Assembly (NCBI GenBank): GCA_014802705.1 | Contig: JAAVBR010000052.1 | Coordinates: 1-8,119, forward strand | From: a bacterium | Lineage (GTDB): Bacteria > Pseudomonadota > Alphaproteobacteria > Rs-D84 | Direction: 5' to 3' | DNA length: 8,119 nucleotides | In this document: positions 1 through 5,804 of the stretch, piece by piece | Position numbering within the stretch: the stretch's first letter is position 1 | Layout of the letters: each line of letters starts with the position of its first letter | The notes under the pieces: model-generated | The model's database searches: none | Told to the model about the DNA's origin: nothing | The model's input: the letters and a program-made list of their open reading frames with translations, nothing else | Position numbers and translations under genes: made by a program

Positions 1-161
1 CGCCGTGGGTTCTGTGGGCAAACAATATGATTGTGTTTCAGCAGATGGTACGGCCGGATGGGCAAATCCGTCTTTGGGGAGTTTTTCATCCGAATCTGAC
101 TGTGCCGCGGGGTGTGGGGACGCTTGCCTGGAACGAATGCAACGATCAACGCAGCTTTTGA
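1..161 (+). CDS. C-terminal fragment of an unrecognised protein (5' end outside window)
   Basis: Frame 3 is open from the left edge and ends at TGA 159-161, giving the last 52 residues of a longer product. The tail has four Trp and alternating hydrophobic residues (for example MIVFQQMVRPDGQIRLWGVF), suggesting beta-strand structure, but I recognise no family. I chose this frame by base composition. Counting by hand, GC at codon positions 1, 2 and 3 is about 62, 42 and 58 percent, the coding-like pattern. The competing frame 2 (open to TGA at 212-214) gives about 58, 62 and 42 percent, has six Cys in 70 residues and uses CGA Arg codons. Arg codons in frame 3 are CGG, CGT and CGC, as in neighbouring genes. 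A terminator follows about 90 bp downstream. The function is unknown, and the frame choice is likely but not certain. Confidence 0.45.
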   Translation, partial: PWVLWANNMIVFQQMVRPDGQIRLWGVFHPNLTVPRGVGTLAWNECNDQRSF

Positions 162-252
162 TCGAACGGTCGTGTGGCGTTGACGCCGATACGATTTTGA
201 ACAGTTTCTTGTGATATCCTGTTTATACCGATGGCATGGCCCCGTCCATAAG

Positions 253-282
253 AAAAATCCCCGGCGATGCCGGGGGATTTTT
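253..282. terminator. Bidirectional intrinsic terminator between convergent genes
   Basis: The arms AAAAATCCCCGGC (253-265) and GCCGGGGGATTTTT (269-282) pair around the loop GAT, with one extra G in the right arm. The hairpin is GC-rich and has a T tract on each strand, so it can stop transcription both ways. It lies between the + strand fragment ending at 161 and the convergent minus-strand rnj, whose TAA stop (281-283) touches the stem. Confidence 0.85.
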
Positions 283-2155
283 ATTTCAGCACAAAGTGCA
301 CGCTGTACTGGGGCTTTTTATCCGCCCCCAGGGCCGCCCGCACCACTTTGTTGGACGCCACCTGCACCGCCCGGATCAGGTTGTCCCGATCCTTGCGTTC
401 GGTCTTGGTCAGGCCATCAATCGCCCGCGTGATTTCGATTTGAATCTGGCGCTTCATAAATCCGGTGTCGTCGGTTTCAAAGATACCGGCACTGGATACC
501 TCTGGTACGCCCTTTAAGAATCCGCGCTTGTCCACCGGCAGGGTCACGAACACCGCGCCATTGGTGGCAATTTTCTTGCGGTTCTTGTACACTTGGTCGT
601 TGGCGGACCGTTCGGTTTCGCCCTCCATCACGACAAAGCCGGTCGGGATGGTTTCGGTCACATAGGGTTCGGCCCCGTCGGCCAAGGCAATCATTTCACC
701 ATTGTGCACGACCATCATAAATTTGGATCCGCCGCGTTCCATGGCCATTTTGCCGTTCAACATTTCGTTGATGTAATCGCCGTGCATCGGGACCGCCACC
801 TGGGCATGAACCATGTCATAGAACCGTTCGTATTCCGGCCGGCCGGCGTGACCACTGGCGTGGATGTTGTCGGTGTCAAAGATCGTGTGCGTCCGGATTC
901 CCATGCGGGCCAATTTGTTATACAGGTACGACACGTCCTGTTCGCGGCCGGGAATGATAATCGCACTGAACACCACGGTGTCGGTCGGTTGCAGTTTCAT
1001 TTCTTTCACATGCCCCCGGCACAGACGGGTCAACATGGCGAATTGTTCGCCCTGGGACCCGGTCAGGAATATCGCCTGTTTTTCGGCGGGCAGATCTTTG
1101 ATTTCCGAATGCAGATAGACTTCGTCTTTGTTCAGGTATCCAAATTCAATCGCCATTTCCCGAAATTCCGGCAGGCCCACATACGGGACCGGGTTCGGGT
1201 TGCTGCGTTCCTTGATCGCGGCGACGCGACCCGCGGCGCGGGCGGCGGCGGCAAACATTTTCAGACGCGCAATCGACCGCGAATACCCGGTGACAATCAC
1301 GCGACCCGGCGCGTTTTTCATAATTTCGGTCAGGGCATCGCGGACCTGAACCTCGGTCGTTTGCTTGGTCTGGCGCGATACGGATGTGGAATCCGACATC
1401 ACCGCCAACAATTTCGGGTCCGATCCGATTTCACGCAGACGGGCGAAATCTGTGGGGGCCTCCAGCGGGTTATCATCGTTGAATGTCCAGTCGCCGGTAT
1501 GCAAAATCTTGCCCGCGGGGGTGCTGATGATGATCATCTGGGCCTCTGGCACGGAATGGGTGACATGGAATGTTTCAATCTGGAACGGCGGCAATTCAAA
1601 GGTCGCGCCGTTGTGGTCGATAATGACAATATCCTTGTTCGGATTGAAATCGATTTCGCAACCCGCAAATGTGCGGCGGATGATTTCGCCCGGGAAACGG
1701 GTCGTATAAATCGGCTTGCGGAATTTGGGCCAGATGTATTTCAACGCGCCAATGTGATCTTCGTGTCCGTGGGTGATGACAAAGCCGACGACGTCTTTCT
1801 TGCGCTTTTCCAGCCACGCGGTGTCGCAATATTGCACGTCACCGGCGCCGATTTCTTCTTCCAAAAATCCCATACCGCAATCCACGACCAGGTATTTGCC
1901 CCGATATTTATACACGTACATATTTTGGCCGACGTGTTCCAGGCCGCCCAACGCCACAAAGTAAATCTTGTCATCGTTGGCGTCGCCTTCGTGTTTGGGC
2001 ATGGGCGCGATCTTGGCCGGCGCCTGGGGCGCCTTGCCCTTTTGGGTGTGGGGTTTCTTTTGGGTCGGGGCCGCTTTGGCCGCCGGTTTTTGCGCCGCGT
2101 TCGGCGCCTTGGTCTGCGCCGCGTTCGGCGCCTTCTTCTCACGTACTTTTACCAT
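281..2155 (-). CDS. rnj: Ribonuclease J with Lys/Ala/Pro-rich N-terminal extension
   Basis: RNase J is a zinc-dependent metallo-beta-lactamase/beta-CASP nuclease. Members act as 5'-3' exonucleases and endonucleases in cytoplasmic mRNA turnover and rRNA maturation. Visible metal-site motifs are HGHEDHIGA (H129-A137), the His of HVTHS (H200) and HTGDW (D222). Beta-CASP motifs include SDST (254-257), TGSQGE (365-370), IPGRE (401-405), HASGHA (432-437) and PMHGD (456-460). A C-terminal domain follows to residue 624. RNase J proteins are usually about 550-560 residues. The excess here is roughly 60 N-terminal residues rich in Lys, Ala, Pro and Gln, with a tandem octapeptide KAPNAAQ(T/K). The ATG at 2155 is supported by an upstream AAAGG (2163-2167, minus strand). 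The internal Met52 has no comparable ribosome binding site. The gene is probably transcribed from its own promoter in the 270-bp gap behind the PBP gene, with possible read-through from there. The family assignment is firm; the role of the tail is unknown. Confidence 0.96.
   Translation of the reverse strand: MVKVREKKAPNAAQTKAPNAAQKPAAKAAPTQKKPHTQKGKAPQAPAKIAPMPKHEGDANDDKIYFVALGGLEHVGQNMYVYKYRGKYLVVDCGMGFLEEEIGAGDVQYCDTAWLEKRKKDVVGFVITHGHEDHIGALKYIWPKFRKPIYTTRFPGEIIRRTFAGCEIDFNPNKDIVIIDHNGATFELPPFQIETFHVTHSVPEAQMIIISTPAGKILHTGDWTFNDDNPLEAPTDFARLREIGSDPKLLAVMSDSTSVSRQTKQTTEVQVRDALTEIMKNAPGRVIVTGYSRSIARLKMFAAAARAAGRVAAIKERSNPNPVPYVGLPEFREMAIEFGYLNKDEVYLHSEIKDLPAEKQAIFLTGSQGEQFAMLTRLCRGHVKEMKLQPTDTVVFSAIIIPGREQDVSYLYNKLARMGIRTHTIFDTDNIHASGHAGRPEYERFYDMVHAQVAVPMHGDYINEMLNGKMAMERGGSKFMMVVHNGEMIALADGAEPYVTETIPTGFVVMEGETERSANDQVYKNRKKIATNGAVFVTLPVDKRGFLKGVPEVSSAGIFETDDTGFMKRQIQIEITRAIDGLTKTERKDRDNLIRAVQVASNKVVRAALGADKKPQYSVHFVLK
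2091..2134 (-). repeat. Tandem repeat encoding KAPNAAQ in the RNase J tail
   Basis: The 20-base unit TGCGCCGCGTTCGGCGCCTT (+ strand) occurs at 2091-2110 and again, identical, at 2115-2134. The period is 24 bp, or eight codons. On the coding strand it gives KAPNAAQT followed by KAPNAAQK. Identity at the base level, including third positions, suggests a recent in-frame duplication. Confidence 0.9.
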
Positions 2156-2162
2156 ATTTTTA

Positions 2163-2168
2163 CCTTTG
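2163..2168 (-). promoter_or_regulatory. Ribosome binding site of rnj
   Basis: On the minus strand CAAAGG is followed by seven bases and then the ATG at 2155-2153. It fixes the start upstream of the Lys/Ala/Pro-rich extension, so the extension is probably translated. Confidence 0.7.
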
Positions 2169-2212
2169 TTTTATGGTTTTTATTCCCGCGCCGTTCCATG
2201 AATCCATTGCCT

Positions 2213-2231
2213 ATAAAGATCCGATCTTTAT
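2213..2231. promoter_or_regulatory. Perfect 19-bp palindrome in the rnj leader (possible operator or hairpin)
   Basis: ATAAAGATC and GATCTTTAT are exact 9-bp inverted arms around a single central base. The element sits 57 bp upstream of the rnj ATG and downstream of the predicted rnj start of transcription. It would therefore appear in the 5' leader of the mRNA as an AU-rich stem with a short loop. As DNA it has the size and symmetry of a dimeric repressor site. No regulator is identifiable from this window. Confidence 0.45.
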
Positions 2232-2238
2232 CCGTAGT

Positions 2239-2325
2239 GAATCCGGGACGGCGCGGCCTGTTTTTGTTCCCCGCGACGGTTGTTCGGTGACAAAGACATC
2301 TGATAACCATGGGGGAATCCGGGAC
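2239..2325. repeat. 11-bp direct repeat GAATCCGGGAC upstream of rnj
   Basis: GAATCCGGGAC occurs at 2239-2249 and 2315-2325 in the same orientation, 76 bp apart start to start. Both copies begin with a GANTC site, the methylation target of CcrM in many Alphaproteobacteria. A third GAATC lies at 2200-2204. The 270-bp gap has no gene I can support. Confidence 0.5.
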
Positions 2326-2359
2326 CAAAATTATGGCCCGATTTATAATCAATACCCCC

Positions 2360-2388
2360 ATGATACATGGTTTTTATGGAATTGGCAA
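2360..2388 (-). promoter_or_regulatory. Predicted sigma-70-type promoter for rnj
   Basis: On the minus strand TTGCCA (2388-2383), a 17-bp spacer and TATCAT (2365-2360) form a good -35/-10 pair. Transcription would begin near 2353, giving rnj a leader of about 200 nucleotides. That leader contains the 19-bp palindrome and both copies of the 11-bp direct repeat. Confidence 0.5.
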
Positions 2389-2425
2389 GTGGAATTTGTA
2401 TCACCCGCGTGACCGCGTCCGGAAT

Positions 2426-4186
2426 TTATTTTACAATTTCCCGGAATATTTCGGCCGGTACCGTGCCGCCGGTCATCTTGGCATCCATGGGGGTAAAATC
2501 GTCATTTCCCATCCAGACGCCCACCACCATGCGTGGGGTCGCCCCCACGAACCAGGCGTCGCGGTTACCATTGCTGGTCCCCGTTTTGCCGCCCAGGACA
2601 TTGGCCGCCGCCGCCCGATGGCCGGTGCCGCCGGGGCGCACCACATCGCGCAACAATTCGGTCATGTGCCCAACCGTTTGCAGGGATATAACCTGGATCG
2701 GGTCGGACGGATTGCGATCGTACAAGACGTCGCCCGATGCCCCTTCGATCCGGGTGATGGAATACGGGCGGACCGACTGGCCGTCGTTCCAGATGACCGC
2801 ATAAATCGTCGTCAAATCCAACAATGTCATTTCCGACGCGCCCAAGACCGTTGAATATTCCCGGCGCAATTGCGTCCCCACCCCCAGGCGCCCCGCCATC
2901 TTTAACACGGTATCCAGACCATATTGTTGGGTCAATTTCAGGGGCACGGAATTCACACTTTTGGCAAAGGCGGTCGCCAGGCTGATGTCCCCATAGTAAC
3001 GTTCGTTATAATTTTTGGGCGTGTAATCGCCGATGGAAAACGGGGAATCGTTGACGTATGTGTCGGGCGTCATACCGTTTTCCAGCCCCACCAGATAGAC
3101 GACCGGTTTAAAACTGCTGCCCGGTTGGCGGCGGGCCAGGGCGCGGTTAAATTGGCTGGCCTGGTAATCGGCGCCACCCGACATGGCGCGGATGGCCCCG
3201 TCGCGGGACAACGCCACCACCGCCCCCTGGTACGGGCCGACGCGGCGCGTAATGGTTGTGGCAACACGTTCCTGTAAATCACGATCCAGCGTCGTGTAAA
3301 CGTACAAATCGGATTCCATGTTGCCGATATTTGATCGAACCTCGTCCAGGACAAAGTCGGTCCAATACCGGTACAGGTTGGTATCCGGTGTTTCCATCGC
3401 CGGGGCCAATTTTTTGGCCGCCACGCGCGCCTGGTTCAGGGTGATGTATCCCTGGCGCACCATTTCTTGCAAGATGACACGCGCCCGCTTGATATTTTTA
3501 TCGGGGTTGGTGCGGGGGCTGTATGTGGTCGGGGCCTTTAACATGGCGGCGATCTGGGCGCTTTGCGCGATGGTCATTTGACGGGCCGGCGTCTGGAACA
3601 GCATGCGCGCCGCCGCATCAATGCCGCGCATTCCCCCCACCAGGGACACGCGGTTCATATACAAATCCAAGATCTGATTTTTCGTAAATCGGTTTTCCAA
3701 CCAATACGCCAGGATCAGTTCCTGGATCTTGCGCGCGACGGTTTTATGCCGGGATAAAAAGACGTTCTTGGCGGTTTGTTGGGTGATGGTGGATCCGCCC
3801 GCGGCAATCCGCCCGTGAATCAGGTTGGATACCACCGCGCGCGCGATGCCTTGGATATCCACCGGGCCATGCTGGAAAAAGCGTTTGTCTTCGATGGCGA
3901 CGATCGCCTGCCAGACGTACGGCGGCAATGTTTCGACCGACACCGGCGTCCCCATAATGCGATTGGCACTGCGGATTTCATCGCCGTTTTTATCCAGGAA
4001 CGTAATGGCCGGCGCGCGCGTTTCATGCAAAATCGCGTCCAGGGACGGCATCTGTAAAAACACGACCAAGACATAGACCGCCGCCGCCGCCAGCGCCGCC
4101 ATAAACAGGTTGAACACCCACATCAACAACCGTCCCCGCAGGGATACTTTACGTGGTTCTTCTTTGACTTTCTTGCGTCCGAACAC
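2426..4186 (-). CDS. Compact class A penicillin-binding protein (PBP1A family)
   Basis: This is a bifunctional peptidoglycan synthase anchored in the inner membrane, polymerising lipid II into glycan strands and cross-linking the peptides. A short basic cytoplasmic N-terminus precedes one membrane segment at about 20-44. The GT51 glycosyltransferase motifs follow: AIEDKRFFQHGPVD with catalytic Glu99, GGSTITQQ (130-137), RKIQE (152-156) and KNQILDLYMN (169-178). The transpeptidase has SSFK (nucleophile Ser357), SVN (410-412) and KTGT (534-537). At 586 residues it is shorter than typical proteobacterial PBP1A (often 700-850). The linker between domains has no room for an OB-like insertion, and the protein ends just past the transpeptidase fold at GGTVPAEIF. 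The start is GTG at 4186, backed by AAGGGAG six bases upstream. It follows comM after 24 bp, so cotranscription is likely. I cannot tell whether it corresponds to PBP1A or a PBP1C-like paralogue, so I give no symbol. Confidence 0.93.
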   Translation of the reverse strand: MFGRKKVKEEPRKVSLRGRLLMWVFNLFMAALAAAAVYVLVVFLQMPSLDAILHETRAPAITFLDKNGDEIRSANRIMGTPVSVETLPPYVWQAIVAIEDKRFFQHGPVDIQGIARAVVSNLIHGRIAAGGSTITQQTAKNVFLSRHKTVARKIQELILAYWLENRFTKNQILDLYMNRVSLVGGMRGIDAAARMLFQTPARQMTIAQSAQIAAMLKAPTTYSPRTNPDKNIKRARVILQEMVRQGYITLNQARVAAKKLAPAMETPDTNLYRYWTDFVLDEVRSNIGNMESDLYVYTTLDRDLQERVATTITRRVGPYQGAVVALSRDGAIRAMSGGADYQASQFNRALARRQPGSSFKPVVYLVGLENGMTPDTYVNDSPFSIGDYTPKNYNERYYGDISLATAFAKSVNSVPLKLTQQYGLDTVLKMAGRLGVGTQLRREYSTVLGASEMTLLDLTTIYAVIWNDGQSVRPYSITRIEGASGDVLYDRNPSDPIQVISLQTVGHMTELLRDVVRPGGTGHRAAAANVLGGKTGTSNGNRDAWFVGATPRMVVGVWMGNDDFTPMDAKMTGGTVPAEIFREIVK

Positions 4187-4192
4187 GGTGAT

Positions 4193-4199
4193 CTCCCTT
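4193..4199 (-). promoter_or_regulatory. Strong ribosome binding site of the PBP gene, supporting a GTG start
   Basis: AAGGGAG on the minus strand lies six bases before GTG at 4186-4184, inside the 24-bp comM-PBP gap. There is no nearby in-frame ATG, so this site decides the start. Confidence 0.75.
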
Positions 4200-4210
4200 G
4201 GTTTTACCTG

Positions 4211-5734
4211 TCAGATTTTGACGCCGTATTTTCCGCGGTTGATGGGGCGATAGGATAATGCCTCGGCCAGGTCGCCCATTTCAATATTTTCCGCCCCGCG
4301 CAGGTCGGCGATCGTGCGGGCAATACGTTTAATCCGGTTATAGCCGCGGGCACTCATCCCCATCTTTTCCGCGGCGGTGTTCAAAAATTGGGTCAGTTCC
4401 GGCGTCAGCGCCGCCGCCGCATCCAACGCGGCGCCATCCAGGTGGGCGTTGACGCATCCCTGGCGCGCGATCTGACGATTGCGCGCCGCGGTCACCCGGG
4501 CACGGACGGTGGCGCTGGATTCCGGGGGCGTGGTGTCCGCCGTATCCATTTCCCAGGGATTGACCGCGTCCACGTCCACATGTAAATCAATACGATCCAA
4601 TAGGGGCCCCGAGATTTTATTTTGATATGCCTCGGCACAGCGGGGGGCACGGGAACAAGACATCGCGGCATTGCCCAGGTGGCCGCACGGGCACGGATTC
4701 ATGGCGGCGATCAATTGGAATCGCGCGGGATATGTCGCATTGCGCCGCGCGCGGGAAATCATAATCTGGCCTGATTCCATCGGCTGGCGCAGGATTTCCA
4801 ACGTCGCCCGGTTAAATTCCGGCAATTCGTCCAAGAACAACACCCCGTTATGCGCCAGGGATATTTCCCCCGGCCGTGCGTTCGCACCGCCCCCGGCCAA
4901 GGATACCGCGCTGGACGTGTGATGAACGCTGCGGAACGGGCGGTTGGCGATCAAGGCCTGGCCGTTTAATTGGCCGGCGATGGAATAAATGATGGATGAT
5001 TCCAAGATTTCATCCGCCGTCATATCCGGCAGGATCCCCGGCAGACGCGATGCCAACATGGTCTTGCCCGATCCGGGCGGCCCGATCATCAGCATGGCGT
5101 GCCCACCCGCCGCGGCGATTTCCAGCGCACGCTTGGCGGCGGATTGGCCCCGCACCTCGGCCAGGTCGCCGACACCGCGGTCGGTCGCGACGGGTGTGGC
5201 CGGGTCGGGCATGGGTAAAATCTGGGTGCCTTTGAAATGATTGATTAAATCCAGGACGTGCCCCGGCGCCAAGATATTGGTGTGGCCGGACATGCGGGCC
5301 TCAGGTCCCTGGGCGGCGGGACAAATGATGCCCAATCCGTTTTGGTTGGCCCAAACACTGGCGGGTAAAACACCGCCGGTCGGCACGATCGCCCCATTCA
5401 GGCCCACTTCGCCCATAATGACGTATTGGGATATCGCCGCTTCGTCCAACGCCCCCATCGCGCACAAAATCCCGCACAGAATCGGCAGGTCAAAGTGCGA
5501 TCCCGACTTTTCCACGTCGGCCGGCGACAGATTTACCGTCAACCGTTTCGGTGGCAACGACAGGTTTAATGCCGCCAAGGCATTGCGCACGCGTTCGGCC
5601 GATTCCTTGACCGCACGATCGGCCAGGCCGATGATGTTAAATTCCGGCTTCGTCAGGCCCGCCGACAATTGCACCTGAACGTCGATGCGTGTGGCCTCCA
5701 TCCCATTAAATATGATTGAATTCAAAGAAATCAT
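4211..5734 (-). CDS. comM: YifB/ComM family Mg-chelatase-like AAA+ ATPase
   Basis: ComM is a hexameric AAA+ helicase. In naturally transformable bacteria it promotes branch migration during integration of incoming single-stranded DNA. Many non-competent species also carry it with unclear function. The N-terminal Lon-protease-like S5 domain fold spans about 1-170, with the family blocks IIGLADRAVKESAERVR (34-50) and NLSPADVEKSGSHFDLP (68-84). The ATPase core has Walker A GPPGSGKT (218-225), Walker B VLFLDELPEF (298-307), a sensor region AAMNPCPCG (343-351) with further Cys at 360 and 366, and the arginine-bearing LLDRIDLHV (378-386). The Mg-chelatase C-terminal domain ends the protein with RGYNRIKRIARTIADL (463-478). 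The length of 507 residues is normal for the family. The ATG at 5734 has no Shine-Dalgarno sequence. A -10 element ends seven bases upstream, so the message is probably leaderless. The gene diverges from lepB and precedes the PBP gene. Confidence 0.95.
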   Translation of the reverse strand: MISLNSIIFNGMEATRIDVQVQLSAGLTKPEFNIIGLADRAVKESAERVRNALAALNLSLPPKRLTVNLSPADVEKSGSHFDLPILCGILCAMGALDEAAISQYVIMGEVGLNGAIVPTGGVLPASVWANQNGLGIICPAAQGPEARMSGHTNILAPGHVLDLINHFKGTQILPMPDPATPVATDRGVGDLAEVRGQSAAKRALEIAAAGGHAMLMIGPPGSGKTMLASRLPGILPDMTADEILESSIIYSIAGQLNGQALIANRPFRSVHHTSSAVSLAGGGANARPGEISLAHNGVLFLDELPEFNRATLEILRQPMESGQIMISRARRNATYPARFQLIAAMNPCPCGHLGNAAMSCSRAPRCAEAYQNKISGPLLDRIDLHVDVDAVNPWEMDTADTTPPESSATVRARVTAARNRQIARQGCVNAHLDGAALDAAAALTPELTQFLNTAAEKMGMSARGYNRIKRIARTIADLRGAENIEMGDLAEALSYRPINRGKYGVKI

Positions 5735-5740
5735 GTTTGC

Positions 5741-5769
5741 ATATTAGAACTTGCGCAAAGTCATTTCAA
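5741..5769 (-). promoter_or_regulatory. Predicted comM promoter (leaderless)
   Basis: Read on the minus strand, TTGAAA (5769-5764), a 17-bp spacer and TAATAT (5746-5741) form a good -35/-10 pair. Six bases then separate the -10 from the ATG at 5734-5732. Transcription would start at or next to the A of the start codon, which agrees with the absence of a ribosome binding site. Confidence 0.65.
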
Positions 5770-5779
5770 GTTCTAATAT
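5751..5779 (+). promoter_or_regulatory. Predicted lepB promoter
   Basis: TTGCGC (5751-5756), a 17-bp spacer and TAATAT (5774-5779) lie on the + strand. Initiation near 5786 would leave a leader of about 20 bases with a Shine-Dalgarno sequence. The -35 is a poorer match than that of the opposing comM promoter. The two promoters share nearly all their bases, so polymerase can probably occupy only one at a time. Confidence 0.55.
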
Positions 5780-5791
5780 ACCCATCGAACG

Positions 5792-5797
5792 AAAGGA
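5792..5797 (+). promoter_or_regulatory. Ribosome binding site of lepB
   Basis: AAAGGA lies seven bases before the ATG at 5805. It decides against an in-frame TTG at 5751, which falls inside the promoter. Confidence 0.75.
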
Positions 5798-5804
5798 TGA
5801 ACAG

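Larger units (their letters stand above)
5741..5779. repeat. 13-bp perfect inverted repeat in the comM-lepB divergent region
   Basis: The left arm ATATTAGAACTTG (5741-5753) and right arm CAAGTTCTAATAT (5767-5779) are exact reverse complements separated by 13 bp. Each arm holds the -10 of one promoter and the TTG of the opposite promoter's -35 region. Predicted starts of transcription lie outside the repeat on both sides. It would therefore act as DNA, not as an RNA hairpin or terminator. Confidence 0.9.

Noticed and set aside
1741..2142. Arg-rich minus-strand frame inside the 5' part of rnj
   Set aside because: It is an out-of-frame reading of the Lys/Ala/Pro extension and metallo-beta-lactamase start. 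The RNase J frame has motifs and a ribosome binding site; this one has neither.
593..2290. 565-codon open frame on the + strand opposite rnj
   Set aside because: It is antisense to a fully conserved RNase J, and its His/Arg/Phe-rich product is what the complement of these codons yields. It has no recognisable domain, so it is a composition shadow.
2149..2361. 70-codon minus-strand frame in the PBP-rnj gap
   Set aside because: It overlaps the rnj start and ribosome binding site, has no good site of its own, no family features and mixed composition. The region reads better as an rnj leader.
5741..5779. Transposon end or intrinsic terminator interpretation of the 13-bp inverted repeat
   Set aside because: There is no T tract or GC-rich stem for a terminator, and no transposase or target duplication nearby. 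The promoter reading explains both arms.
5751..5804. Upstream TTG start extending lepB by 18 codons
   Set aside because: The TTG is the -35 of the predicted lepB promoter and lies upstream of the predicted transcription start. ATG 5805 has a good Shine-Dalgarno sequence and gives a normal LepB N-terminus.
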